Assembly: GCA_039793685.1 (NCBI GenBank)
Contig: JBDRAL010000096.1
Span: 62,001 to 126,000 of the forward strand
Reading direction: 5' to 3'
Source: JAAFHI01 sp039793685
GTDB taxonomy: Bacteria; Acidobacteriota; Blastocatellia; Chloracidobacteriales; Chloracidobacteriaceae
Length of the DNA: 64,000 nt
Shown here: positions 8,496 to 17,036 of the stretch, one piece after another
Layout of the letters: every line of letters starts with the position of its first letter
Numbering within the stretch: position 1 is the first letter of the stretch
The notes under the pieces: model-generated
What the model was told of the DNA's origin: nothing
Database searches by the model: none
What the model saw: only the letters and a program-made list of their open reading frames with translations
Program-made: the position numbers and the translations under genes

Positions 8496-9665
8496 TTAAG
8501 CCTTGACGCTCCGTTTCCCGAAAAATTCCTTCAGGGCGGGGTAGACGTCTTCCTTTCCGTCAATTCGAACCCCGATGAACCGTTGCTGGTTTTTCAAATG
8601 CTCCTTGAAGATGGACAGCAGCGCACCGGAGGACCGTCGGTAGGTGGACATGCCCTCCTCGCCGATTTCGCCGTACCCGAACAGGTTGCAGGTCGTGATG
8701 AGCTGGTCGGCGAGCTTCACCGCTTCCTCATTGTCACTGTAGTAATTGTCGCCGTCGGAAAAATGAAACGGGTACACGTTCCAGTCCTTCGTCGGAAACC
8801 GCTTGGCGATGATGTCGAGGGCAAGTTTGTACGCGCTTGAGACGACCGTTCCGCCCGATTCTCCCTGGGTGAAGAATTGTTCTTCCGTAACTTCCTTTGC
8901 TTCCGTGTGATGGCTGATGAAGACGATTTCGACATTGTCGTATTTCGTCCGCAGAAACCGCACCATCCAGAAGTAGAAACTTCGCGCGATGTACTTCTTG
9001 AACTCTCCCATCGAGCCGGAGACGTCCATCATGGCGATGACGACCGCATTCGATTCATAGCGGGTTTCTTCCTCCCAGCTCTTGAACCGCAGGTCTTCCT
9101 TCTTGAATCCGCCGATTTTGGCCCGTCCCTTTTCGACGGCGTTGCGCTTGAGGTTTTCGATAATCGAACGCCGCTTGTCGAGATTTGAAATCGCGCCGGT
9201 CCGACGAATTTCCGTGAAGCGGGTGGTCCGCGCCGGGACCGCCTTGTTGGCGCGTTCTTCGAGAAAGGGAAGCTGGAGATCTTCGAAAATGAGCGCGGCG
9301 AGTTCGTCGATATTGACTTCGGTTTCGTAAAAATCCTGCCCGCCTTCATTTCCCGCGGGACCCTGGCCGCTGCCCGAACCCGGCTGGCCGCCCTGATTTT
9401 CCTTGCCGATGACATCTCCGACCTTGGTTTTTCCGTCGCCCTGCGCGACGTGTCGCTGTTTGCGGTGGTCGAAACGGAACTTGAACTCGTCAAGTGACCG
9501 CATCGGCACTTTCACCGTCTTGCGGCCGTCGGAAAGAATGATGGATTCGTTGGAAACGATCGATCCGAGGTTTTTTCGGATGGCGTCCCGGACGCGGTCC
9601 TTGTGGCGTTCCTGGTCGATGATGCCTTTGCGCTGCAAGCTCCAATCGTGTCGTTGAATCGCCAT
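8496..9665 (-). CDS. DUF444 family protein (YhbH/YeaH)
   Basis: Member of the YeaH/YhbH family, 389 residues. The C-terminal half is a von Willebrand A-like domain with the metal-site motif MMDVSGSMGEF; the N-terminal half has the conserved RHxDRVRDAIRKN-type segment and a Gly/Gln-rich linker at about residues 90-108. In Bacillus it is needed for sporulation, and in enterobacteria it is paired with the kinase PrkA (YeaG) and often SpoVR. Neither partner gene is visible here, so the local context does not name its role. Cytoplasmic. Confidence 0.9.
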   Translation of the reverse strand: MAIQRHDWSLQRKGIIDQERHKDRVRDAIRKNLGSIVSNESIILSDGRKTVKVPMRSLDEFKFRFDHRKQRHVAQGDGKTKVGDVIGKENQGGQPGSGSGQGPAGNEGGQDFYETEVNIDELAALIFEDLQLPFLEERANKAVPARTTRFTEIRRTGAISNLDKRRSIIENLKRNAVEKGRAKIGGFKKEDLRFKSWEEETRYESNAVVIAMMDVSGSMGEFKKYIARSFYFWMVRFLRTKYDNVEIVFISHHTEAKEVTEEQFFTQGESGGTVVSSAYKLALDIIAKRFPTKDWNVYPFHFSDGDNYYSDNEEAVKLADQLITTCNLFGYGEIGEEGMSTYRRSSGALLSIFKEHLKNQQRFIGVRIDGKEDVYPALKEFFGKRSVKA

Positions 9666-9749
9666 CGGATGCCTCTTGTAAAAACGGGCGGATTGGGACG
9701 CGGGGCTGGTCGGGGTGACGGGGAAACCGGAGTTTCCCCGCCGTCTGGT

Positions 9750-10790
9750 TTAGTTTTCCGCCGGGATTTCCAGAATCGAGGCGGGAAAGGCTTCGGACTC
9801 GAAACCGGGTTGCGGCAGGGCCGCGGGGCGTTGCCGCCGGCAGAAGTCGAGGATGAGTTCGGCCGCCTCGGCGGGACGTTCTTCCTGCGGAATGTGGCCG
9901 CAACTCGGAATCACGATGAATTCCGAGCCGGAAATGGCCGCATGTAGATGGACGCCGAGATGGACCGGAATCGGCAAGTCGTACTCGCCCCACACCACAA
10001 GCGTCGGAACATGAATGTTTTCCAGTTCCTGCTCGATCCAGTTCAAATCCCACTGGCGGGCGGTTGCCATGGCCGCGCGCTGACCGTCCACGGTTGAAAT
10101 CGGGCGGTAGTAGGCGGCAACGCGGTCAGGCGTGACGACGGACTGATCGTGATAAAAATCCCGGATGCTGAATTCCGCCGCGGCCCGCGAGGCGAGGGCC
10201 AGCGGGGTGGCGACTTCGCCCACTCCCCACGTCCGGGCCATGTTCATATAGATACTGAACGGGAACTGGTGGAGCGGGGCGTCGTTGTAGGCCGCGTTGA
10301 ACAGAATCAGCCCGTCCACCCGGTTCGACCACATCAGGGCGCAGGCGAGCGAAACGCCGCAGCCGAAGGAATTCCCGACGAAGGTTGCCGATTCGATACC
10401 GAGGTGGTCCATCAGGCCGATGACCAGTTGGGCGTGATCCTGAACGTGATAACGGCGATCGGCCGGTTTTTCGGAAAATCCGAAACCTTTCAGGTCGGGG
10501 GCAATGACGCGGTAACCGGCCTGGGCGAGCGGCTCGGCGATGTCCTTCCAGGTGAAATTCGAGGAGCAAAACCCGTGCAGGAGCATCAGGGCCGGGCCGT
10601 TTTCCGGGCCGAACGCCTGAAAATGCAGGCGGACGCCGTCTACCACGGCAAAACGACTTGCATCGGGGTGGGGAATTTCACCGGCGAAATCGATCCAGCG
10701 GATGTCACGGGGGCGTTTGGCGTATTGCCAGGCGATGCCGCCCGCCAGGGCGAGGCCGGAAACCGTGAAAAGAAGTTTCTTGAGGTTCAC
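9750..10790 (-). CDS. Membrane-anchored alpha/beta hydrolase
   Basis: Alpha/beta-hydrolase-fold protein of about 346 residues with an N-terminal hydrophobic anchor (LLFTVSGLALAGGIAW). The nucleophile elbow GNSFGCG, the acid in WGEYDLP and the base in SCGHIPQEE form the expected triad, and LLHGFCSSNFTW is the oxyanion region. Resembles esterases and haloalkane-type hydrolases; substrate unknown. The start is most likely the GTG at 10790, because translation upstream of it looks non-coding. It is divergent from the anti-sigma kinase gene. Confidence 0.85.
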   Translation of the reverse strand: MNLKKLLFTVSGLALAGGIAWQYAKRPRDIRWIDFAGEIPHPDASRFAVVDGVRLHFQAFGPENGPALMLLHGFCSSNFTWKDIAEPLAQAGYRVIAPDLKGFGFSEKPADRRYHVQDHAQLVIGLMDHLGIESATFVGNSFGCGVSLACALMWSNRVDGLILFNAAYNDAPLHQFPFSIYMNMARTWGVGEVATPLALASRAAAEFSIRDFYHDQSVVTPDRVAAYYRPISTVDGQRAAMATARQWDLNWIEQELENIHVPTLVVWGEYDLPIPVHLGVHLHAAISGSEFIVIPSCGHIPQEERPAEAAELILDFCRRQRPAALPQPGFESEAFPASILEIPAEN

Positions 10791-11009
10791 GAGAGGAATG
10801 ATCTCCGATTGGTAAGTGTCGGGCGAATGGTGTTTCGAATATAGCACGAGTGTGCGGACCGCCGCCGACTTATCCCGGTGACGGACTTCCGCCCCGCCAG
10901 CGATTCGGGCCACTGTTTCCGATGGAAATCGTCGCGTTTCTTGACTTCGGTTTTTGTCGTATGTTACCAAGCCGCTCATTCGAAAAATGTTACGCGAGGC
11001 GGCTGGAAC

Positions 11010-11555
11010 GTGAATCTTGCGCACCGTGACCTTGGAAGCGACACATTCGGGACAGGCGGTCAAGTGGAAGCTCAATCCGACAACCACAACCAATCCTCCG
11101 AGGGGACCGAAATCGTCGTTGATTTTTCCATCGGAAGCAGCTACCGCTTCATTGAATTGATCGGTACCGCGGTCGATAACCTCACGCAACTGGCCGGATT
11201 CGAACCCGAGGACGCCCACTGGATCGGCTTGGCCGTACGGGAATCCGTCGTCAATGCCATCAAGCATGGGAATCGCCTCGACGAATCGAAGTCAGTTGAT
11301 GCCAGACTCCAGCTTGCAACCGAATGGCTGGTGATTTCCATTCGTGACCGGGGAATCGGATTCGATGCCTCGAAAGTCGCGGATCCGCTCGATCCGGAAA
11401 ACATTTTAAATCCAAACGGGCGCGGCATCTTCTACATGCGCACCTTTATGGACGAAGTCGTTTTTTCGGCGCACCCCCAGGGAGGGACGGAAGTCCGAAT
11501 GTCGAAACGGATACCCGTCAGGGGCGAAGGCGAGTCGGCCGAAGCCGCCGACTGA
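11010..11555 (+). CDS. Anti-sigma-factor-type serine kinase (RsbW-like HATPase)
   Basis: HATPase_c domain of the RsbW/SpoIIAB type, which phosphorylates STAS antagonists and can hold a sigma factor. The N-box reads AVRESVVNAIKHGN and the G1 box IRDRGIGFD, followed by NGRGIFYM. The kinase core starts about 35 residues from the proposed GTG at 11010; a GTG at 11064 with a better-spaced ribosome site would remove most of the unconserved lead. The STAS partner gene follows 67 bases downstream, which supports a partner-switch pair. No PP2C phosphatase or sigma gene is beside it. Confidence 0.85.
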   Translation: MNLAHRDLGSDTFGTGGQVEAQSDNHNQSSEGTEIVVDFSIGSSYRFIELIGTAVDNLTQLAGFEPEDAHWIGLAVRESVVNAIKHGNRLDESKSVDARLQLATEWLVISIRDRGIGFDASKVADPLDPENILNPNGRGIFYMRTFMDEVVFSAHPQGGTEVRMSKRIPVRGEGESAEAAD

Positions 11556-11622
11556 CCTGCCCGGTTTTGCGCCCATCAGAACATCACAAATTTCATCGAA
11601 CCCTTTGAAGGAGAACGAACCT

Positions 11623-11976
11623 ATGGCTCTCAAGATTTCGCACCGCAGCGTGGCCGATGGCGCTGTCACCATCTTGGATTTGAGCGGAAAAATCACGATC
11701 GGGGAAGGCAGCGTCCAATTGCGCGAGGCGGTCAAGACGTTGCTTGAGAGTGGGAACAAGAAAATTCTGCTCAACCTCGGTGACGTGAGCTACGTTGACA
11801 GCTCCGGCATCGGCGAACTCGTCAGCAGCTTCACGACCGTCAAGAACCAGCAGGGGCAGCTCAAGCTGTTGAACCTGACCAAAAAGATTCAGGACCTGCT
11901 GATGATTACCAAGCTGCTCACCGTGTTCGACACCTACGACAACGAAGACACGGCCGTCGCCAGTTTCGCCGGCTAG
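11623..11976 (+). CDS. STAS-domain anti-sigma-factor antagonist
   Basis: A 117-residue single STAS domain of the SpoIIAA/RsbV type. The phosphorylatable serine lies in VDSSGIGELV. In its unphosphorylated state such a protein binds the RsbW-like kinase and frees its target. AAGGAG 9 bases upstream supports the ATG at 11623. It is the second gene of a two-gene unit with the kinase at 11010-11555. Confidence 0.93.
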   Translation: MALKISHRSVADGAVTILDLSGKITIGEGSVQLREAVKTLLESGNKKILLNLGDVSYVDSSGIGELVSSFTTVKNQQGQLKLLNLTKKIQDLLMITKLLTVFDTYDNEDTAVASFAG

Positions 11977-12066
11977 TCCTTTTCCGATTTCGAACGTATC
12001 CGTTCCACCCGGCACGAGAGACACGCCACCCGTGTTTCGCGTGCCGTTTTCCTTTGAAGAGCCTGC

Positions 12067-13020
12067 ATGCCCCGGATTCTCGTTACCGGCGGCCTCGGCA
12101 CGGTCGGCGCCGGCCTTGTCGCCGAACTTCGCCGCCGCGGCGCCGCCGTCGTTTCCTGCGACCTTGCCCACCAACCCGATGAAATCGGCTTCAGTCTCGG
12201 CGCCGATTTCTCCGACCCCGGCTATGCCCGTTGCGATGTGGCCGAATTTCGTCAGATTGAACGAGTTTTTGACCGCCTGGGACCGTTTGACCACGTTTTT
12301 CATTGCGCCGCCGAGTTCGGACGATGGAACGGCGAGGATTTTTACGAATCGCTGTGGCGGACCAACGTCATCGGGACCAAAAACCTCATCCGTCTTCAGG
12401 AAGAACGACGGTTCCGGCTCATTCATTTTTCGTCATCCGAGGTCTACGGCGACTTTCCCGACCTGATGGTCGAACAGGTCATGGACGATGTCGAAATCAA
12501 GCAGTTGAACGATTACGCCATGACCAAGTGGGTCAACGAGATGCAGATTCGCAACTCCGGCCTTCAGCACGGAACGGAAAGCGTGGTCGTGCGTTTGTTC
12601 AACACATACGGCCCCGGCGAGTTCTACAGCCCCTACCGGTCGGTCAACTGCCGGTTTCTCTACTGCGCGTTGCGCGGACTCCCCTGGACCGTCTTTCGCG
12701 GACACTCCCGGACCTCGACGTTCCTGGCCGATACCGTCCGGACCGTGGCCAACATCGCCGACAACTTCATTCCCGGCGAAACCTACAACATCGGCGGTGA
12801 TGCGATGCACAGCATCGAGGAACTCTCGGATGTGATATTGAACGTGACCGGAGCCGATCCAGGACTGGTCCGGTATCGCGATTCGGAAATCCTGACCACC
12901 CGAATCAAACGGGTGGACACCTCGAAATCCGTCCGTGACCTTGGCCATCGCAACAGCTACAACCTTGAAGAAGGGCTCCGCATCACGGCCGACTGGATGC
13001 GAAAAGTCTATCATCTTTAG
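12067..13020 (+). CDS. NAD-dependent epimerase/dehydratase (extended SDR)
   Basis: A 317-residue extended short-chain dehydrogenase with the N-terminal NAD motif GGLGTVG, the catalytic serine stretch HFSSSEVYG and the YxxxK pair in DYAMTKW. The family acts on nucleotide sugars (UDP-glucose 4-epimerase or dTDP-glucose dehydratase type), so a role in surface polysaccharide precursors is likely, but substrate cannot be assigned. No other sugar gene is beside it. Confidence 0.85.
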   Translation: MPRILVTGGLGTVGAGLVAELRRRGAAVVSCDLAHQPDEIGFSLGADFSDPGYARCDVAEFRQIERVFDRLGPFDHVFHCAAEFGRWNGEDFYESLWRTNVIGTKNLIRLQEERRFRLIHFSSSEVYGDFPDLMVEQVMDDVEIKQLNDYAMTKWVNEMQIRNSGLQHGTESVVVRLFNTYGPGEFYSPYRSVNCRFLYCALRGLPWTVFRGHSRTSTFLADTVRTVANIADNFIPGETYNIGGDAMHSIEELSDVILNVTGADPGLVRYRDSEILTTRIKRVDTSKSVRDLGHRNSYNLEEGLRITADWMRKVYHL

Positions 13021-13042
13021 TCATTTCAGGAAGTTACACGCA

Positions 13043-14848
13043 ATGTTCCACCGTCGTTTCGCGGCCGCCTGCCTGATCGGCCTGTTTTCATTTTCCCCAC
13101 TGGCCGCCGTCGCGCAGGACAAGCCGACGCCGAAGGCTCCCCCCCAACCCGAGCAGATTCCGAACCGGACCGCGCAGTACAACGTCTTTGTCGGCCCCGA
13201 CGAACGTCTGTTCGTCGCGATGGCCGCCCTCAATTTCGCCGGTTTCGACCTCGAAACGCCGGATGCGCCGCCGAACCAGCTTCGCGCCGAATTGAAAAAG
13301 GACCTTGCCGCCACGCCCGCCGACCTGACTGAAAAGATGCGGAAGTTTTACCAGTCCATCCCGCCGCGCGAACGCAATCGTCCGCAGCTCGCCGCCGCCA
13401 TGGCCGCGCTGGCGATTTCGGCGACCCCGTTGCCGGACTTCAAACTCCCCGCCAGTTCGAGCGTACTCCCCGACGATGCTCTCCCGTTGGCTGAGTTCGC
13501 GCCGCTCGTGGCCGAGTTTTACGCCCGGTCGCCGATCAAAACGCTGATTCCCAAATACGCGCCGAATTACAACTCCTACGGGGAACTGCTCCAGGCGATT
13601 GCCAATCTGGAAATGGCCGACGCGCTGACCTTTCTGCATACCGCGCCGATTACCGAACAACTCGATGCACCGGCGATGATTGACCCCAATTCGGCCCGGT
13701 CCGACAACCTGCCGAAATCGGAAAGAAAGCGTCGGGCCCGCGCGTTGTACATCATTCCCGACCTCCTCGGGCCGTACGACCGGGTGTACACCCGCAACGA
13801 CGTCCTCAACGCCGCTGAAACCAAAACCTACCGCCGCATCGGGGACGACTTTTTCCTCGTCCTCGGCGCGCCGCGGGAAAACCCGCAAAAGGCGGTTCGG
13901 CGGACCATCCTGCGGTTCGTTCTCGAACCGGTCATCGCCCGGTCCGGACTGGCGATTGCTGCCCGCCGCGATCTCATCGTCAAGCTTTCCGAGGCCGCCC
14001 CGAAACGGGAAAGCACCGGGAAGAGCAACGTTTTCGAAATCATGCGCGAGTCCCTGAGTCGGGCGGTCGAGGCACGACTGGGCGTCCGAGCCATTCAACT
14101 CGAACTTCGCCGTCGGGGAATTTCCGCTTCCGGCCAGCCGCAACTGATTGCCGCTGAAGAAGATGCGCTTTACGAAGTGCATCAGGCGCGGGAGCGCGGC
14201 GCGTCGCTCGCGGTCCACTTTTATGAACAACTGGCGGTACTCGACCAGACCGGCCTCGACATTCTCGAATGGCTGCCGAAGATGGTGGAGTCGCTCAATG
14301 AGGCAAAGGAACAGAAGCGTCCGGCCGAGTTTGCCGAGTTGACGCCGAAGGTTGAAAAGCGGCGCGCGGAAGCGGCGTCGAAAATCGTGGGTTCGCCCAA
14401 ACTTGCCAAACTCACCCAGGCGGACGACCTGTTGCGCGCGCGCCGGTACGACGAGGCACGGCCCATTCTTGAGGAAATTCTCAGGGAAGAACCGAAAAAC
14501 GCCCGGGCGCTGTTCGGACTGGCCGAAATTCTGGCCAAACGGCAAAGTTCGGTGGAAACCGACCCCGCCGCCGATGAAAGCGACAAACTGGCCGCGCTTC
14601 AGGAAAGGCTCGAAACCGCGGTCGGGGCGTATCAGAAAGCCGTCGAAGCCGCCCAGCCCGAAGAAAAATGGCTGGTTTCGCAATCGCTCGTGATGATCGG
14701 CAAGATTTACGATTTTGCCGACCGAAGGGCCGATGCCCTCACGGCCTACGAAAAGGCGATTGCCATCGGTGATGTCAAGGACGGGGCCTACGCCGAGGCG
14801 GTCAAGGGCAAGGCCCAGCCCCTGACCCCGGTTCCGAAGGAAAAATGA
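13043..14848 (+). CDS. Secreted TPR-like repeat protein, unknown function
   Basis: A 601-residue protein with a Sec signal peptide (cleavage near AAVAQDK), so exported to the periplasm. The middle region is rich in Pro, Ala and Arg and not recognised; the last 150 residues contain tetratricopeptide-type helices (RYDEARPILEEILREEPKN, and a second unit around LTAYEKAIAIGD). Such repeats normally hold protein partners. It begins 22 bases after the epimerase stop. Function unknown. Confidence 0.75.
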   Translation: MFHRRFAAACLIGLFSFSPLAAVAQDKPTPKAPPQPEQIPNRTAQYNVFVGPDERLFVAMAALNFAGFDLETPDAPPNQLRAELKKDLAATPADLTEKMRKFYQSIPPRERNRPQLAAAMAALAISATPLPDFKLPASSSVLPDDALPLAEFAPLVAEFYARSPIKTLIPKYAPNYNSYGELLQAIANLEMADALTFLHTAPITEQLDAPAMIDPNSARSDNLPKSERKRRARALYIIPDLLGPYDRVYTRNDVLNAAETKTYRRIGDDFFLVLGAPRENPQKAVRRTILRFVLEPVIARSGLAIAARRDLIVKLSEAAPKRESTGKSNVFEIMRESLSRAVEARLGVRAIQLELRRRGISASGQPQLIAAEEDALYEVHQARERGASLAVHFYEQLAVLDQTGLDILEWLPKMVESLNEAKEQKRPAEFAELTPKVEKRRAEAASKIVGSPKLAKLTQADDLLRARRYDEARPILEEILREEPKNARALFGLAEILAKRQSSVETDPAADESDKLAALQERLETAVGAYQKAVEAAQPEEKWLVSQSLVMIGKIYDFADRRADALTAYEKAIAIGDVKDGAYAEAVKGKAQPLTPVPKEK

Positions 14849-14853
14849 AAAAC

Positions 14854-14921
14854 GGCCACGGATTTCACCGATTTCACGGATTTTTTGTAGGGAATCCGTG
14901 GAATCCGTGAAATCCGTGGCC
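14854..14921. repeat. Inverted nonamer repeat hairpin
   Basis: Three head-to-tail 9-mers (CACGGATTT with one variant) in a 29-base left arm at 14854-14882 are matched by an inverted 29-base right arm at 14893-14921 with only two mismatches and a 10-base loop. It directly follows the TPR gene, and could end transcription or protect the mRNA 3' end. It resembles the two inverted heptamer elements elsewhere in the host part but uses another unit. Confidence 0.85.
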
Positions 14922-15057
14922 ATTTTCTCTTTTGGCGGGGGAATAATTCAGCGGAAAGCATCATTTATAGGCAAGGACACGCCGTTTTCACCTCGGTGTT
15001 ACGGCGAGTCGGTAAGCCTTCCGGAAGTTCGTTGGCTTTCACTTCCACGTTGTTCCG

Positions 15058-16908
15058 ATGCTTCCCGCCATGAATACCCGAATCTTTCAACTTCCGACGC
15101 CGTTCAGGGATCCCATTCGCCGGAAAATCTTTGCTCCGGTTCAAAGCCTGCTCGAACGCTGGCTGATGTTTCATCAACTCAACGATCTTTATTCCGAGAT
15201 CGTCAACGGCGATGAAGACGAGGCCCGTTTTTTCGAAAAGGTTCTCGGTGCGCTCAACCTCCGCTATCGGGTGCTTGAAAGCGATCTCGCCCGCATTCCG
15301 AAAAACGGACCGATCATCGTGACGGCCAACCACCCGTTCGGAGGCGTCGAAGGCATCATTCTCGCTGCGGTGCTGCGTTCCGTCCGGCCCGATGTCAAGG
15401 TAATGGCCAATCATCTTTTGGCCTGCATCCCCGAAGCCCGTCGGCATTTCATCTTTGTCGATCCTTTCGAAAAGAAGTCCTCGACCCGTGCCAATCTTGC
15501 CCCGGTTCGCGAATCCCTCGCTTTTCTGCGGGAAGGGGGCATGCTCGGGGTATTCCCGGCGGGCGAAGTTGCCCACTGGCAGGCGGGAAAACGGATTGTC
15601 ACCGACCCCGAATGGAAAGACACCGTGGCCCGACTCGCCCGTGCGACCGGAGCGGGGATTCTTCCGGTGTATTTCGATGGTCACAACGGAGCGCTTTTCC
15701 AGATGGCCGGGGTCGTCCACCCGCGCCTGCGGACGGCGATGCTGCCCTACGAATTTCTCAACAAACGCAACCGTTCCATTGAGGTCCGTGTCGGCAACCC
15801 GATTGCCTGGAACAAGTTGAAGGGATTTGAAACCGACGCGGCGGTCACCGCCCACCTGCGCGAACGGACCTACCGGCTGGCCGACCGGACCTCCGAGGAA
15901 AAACGGACGGTCTTTTCCTTCCCGAATCCTTTCCGGAGTTCCCAGCGGGCCGAAGTCGAACCGGTGGTTTCCGCCGGGCCGCGCGAACTGCTCGCCGCCG
16001 AAGTCGCGGCACTCGGTCCCGAGGCGCTGATGGCCGAAAGCGGCGACATGGCGGTGATTTGCGCGGAGGCGACCCGGATTCCCCATATCGTCCGGGAAAT
16101 CGGACGGTTGCGGGAAATCACCTTTCGCGCCGCGGGCGAAGGAACGGGCAAATCGCTCGACATTGATGCGTTCGATCCCTACTACCTGCATCTTTTTCTC
16201 TGGAATCGGGAAAAACAGGAAATTGCGGGCGGATACCGCATCGGGCGGACCGACGAGATTCTCGACCGTTTTGGAAAACGGGGTCTCTACACCAGCACGC
16301 TGTTCGACTACAAAACCGGTTTTCTGAACGGCATCGGTCCGGCGCTCGAACTCGGCCGCAGTTTCGTCATCGAGGAATACCAGCGCGGTTACGCCCCGTT
16401 GCTGCTGCTGTGGAAGGGAATCGGGCGGTTTGTGGTGCGGAATCCCCATTACCGCGTCCTGTTCGGCCCGGTCAGCATTACCAACGACTATCACTCGGCC
16501 TCGCGGCGGATGATGGTCGAATTCCTGAAGGCACAGAATTTCCTGCCGCAACTTGCCAAGCTGGTTCGCGCGCGGACCCCTTACCAGCCGCTCACGGCGA
16601 CCCTCGCCGAGACGCTTTTCGGACGCCCCGAACCGATTCAGGCCACTGATATTGAAGAAGTTTCGGATTTCGTGGCCGATATCGAACCGGATGCCAAGGG
16701 CGTACCGGTGCTGCTTCGGCAATATTTGAAACTTGGCGGAAAACTGCTTGCCTTCAACGTCGATCCCAACTTCAACAACGCGCTCGACGGACTGATTTTC
16801 GTTGACCTTGCCCAAACCGACCGCAAGACGCTCGAACGCTACATGGGGAAAGACGGGGCGGGCGAATTCCTGGCCGAACACCAAGCCGGAATTCGAAAAG
16901 CCGGTTAG
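15058..16908 (+). CDS. PlsC-GNAT fusion, probable bifunctional ornithine-lipid acyltransferase
   Basis: A 616-residue two-domain protein. Residues about 80-270 form a PlsC-type acyltransferase with the variant motif NHPFGGVEG (in place of HX4D) and VFPAGEVAHW. Residues about 320-600 match the OlsB/hemolysin GNAT-like N-acyltransferase fold (GGYRIGRTDE, ELGRSFVIEEYQ, FGPVSITNDY). In the OlsF family the same order makes ornithine lipids: the GNAT part N-acylates ornithine and the PlsC part adds the second chain. This would act at the inner membrane. The assignment rests on domain order, not on substrate evidence. Confidence 0.82.
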   Translation: MLPAMNTRIFQLPTPFRDPIRRKIFAPVQSLLERWLMFHQLNDLYSEIVNGDEDEARFFEKVLGALNLRYRVLESDLARIPKNGPIIVTANHPFGGVEGIILAAVLRSVRPDVKVMANHLLACIPEARRHFIFVDPFEKKSSTRANLAPVRESLAFLREGGMLGVFPAGEVAHWQAGKRIVTDPEWKDTVARLARATGAGILPVYFDGHNGALFQMAGVVHPRLRTAMLPYEFLNKRNRSIEVRVGNPIAWNKLKGFETDAAVTAHLRERTYRLADRTSEEKRTVFSFPNPFRSSQRAEVEPVVSAGPRELLAAEVAALGPEALMAESGDMAVICAEATRIPHIVREIGRLREITFRAAGEGTGKSLDIDAFDPYYLHLFLWNREKQEIAGGYRIGRTDEILDRFGKRGLYTSTLFDYKTGFLNGIGPALELGRSFVIEEYQRGYAPLLLLWKGIGRFVVRNPHYRVLFGPVSITNDYHSASRRMMVEFLKAQNFLPQLAKLVRARTPYQPLTATLAETLFGRPEPIQATDIEEVSDFVADIEPDAKGVPVLLRQYLKLGGKLLAFNVDPNFNNALDGLIFVDLAQTDRKTLERYMGKDGAGEFLAEHQAGIRKAG

Positions 16909-17036
16909 AAAAAGTGATTCAGGTCGTTTTTTTCGGTCCGCCGACGGTTTCCGCGGCGGGCCGTGTCGTTTTCCCCGATCTTTTGGTATTTTTTCGAACC
17001 TCCAATGAACAACCTTCCGGCGAGCCGAAAAGGGAA

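Noticed and set aside
13088..14923. Open frame of about 610 codons on the minus strand
   Set aside because: Antisense to the signal-peptide/TPR gene; the peptide is Arg/Gly-rich and shows no domain.
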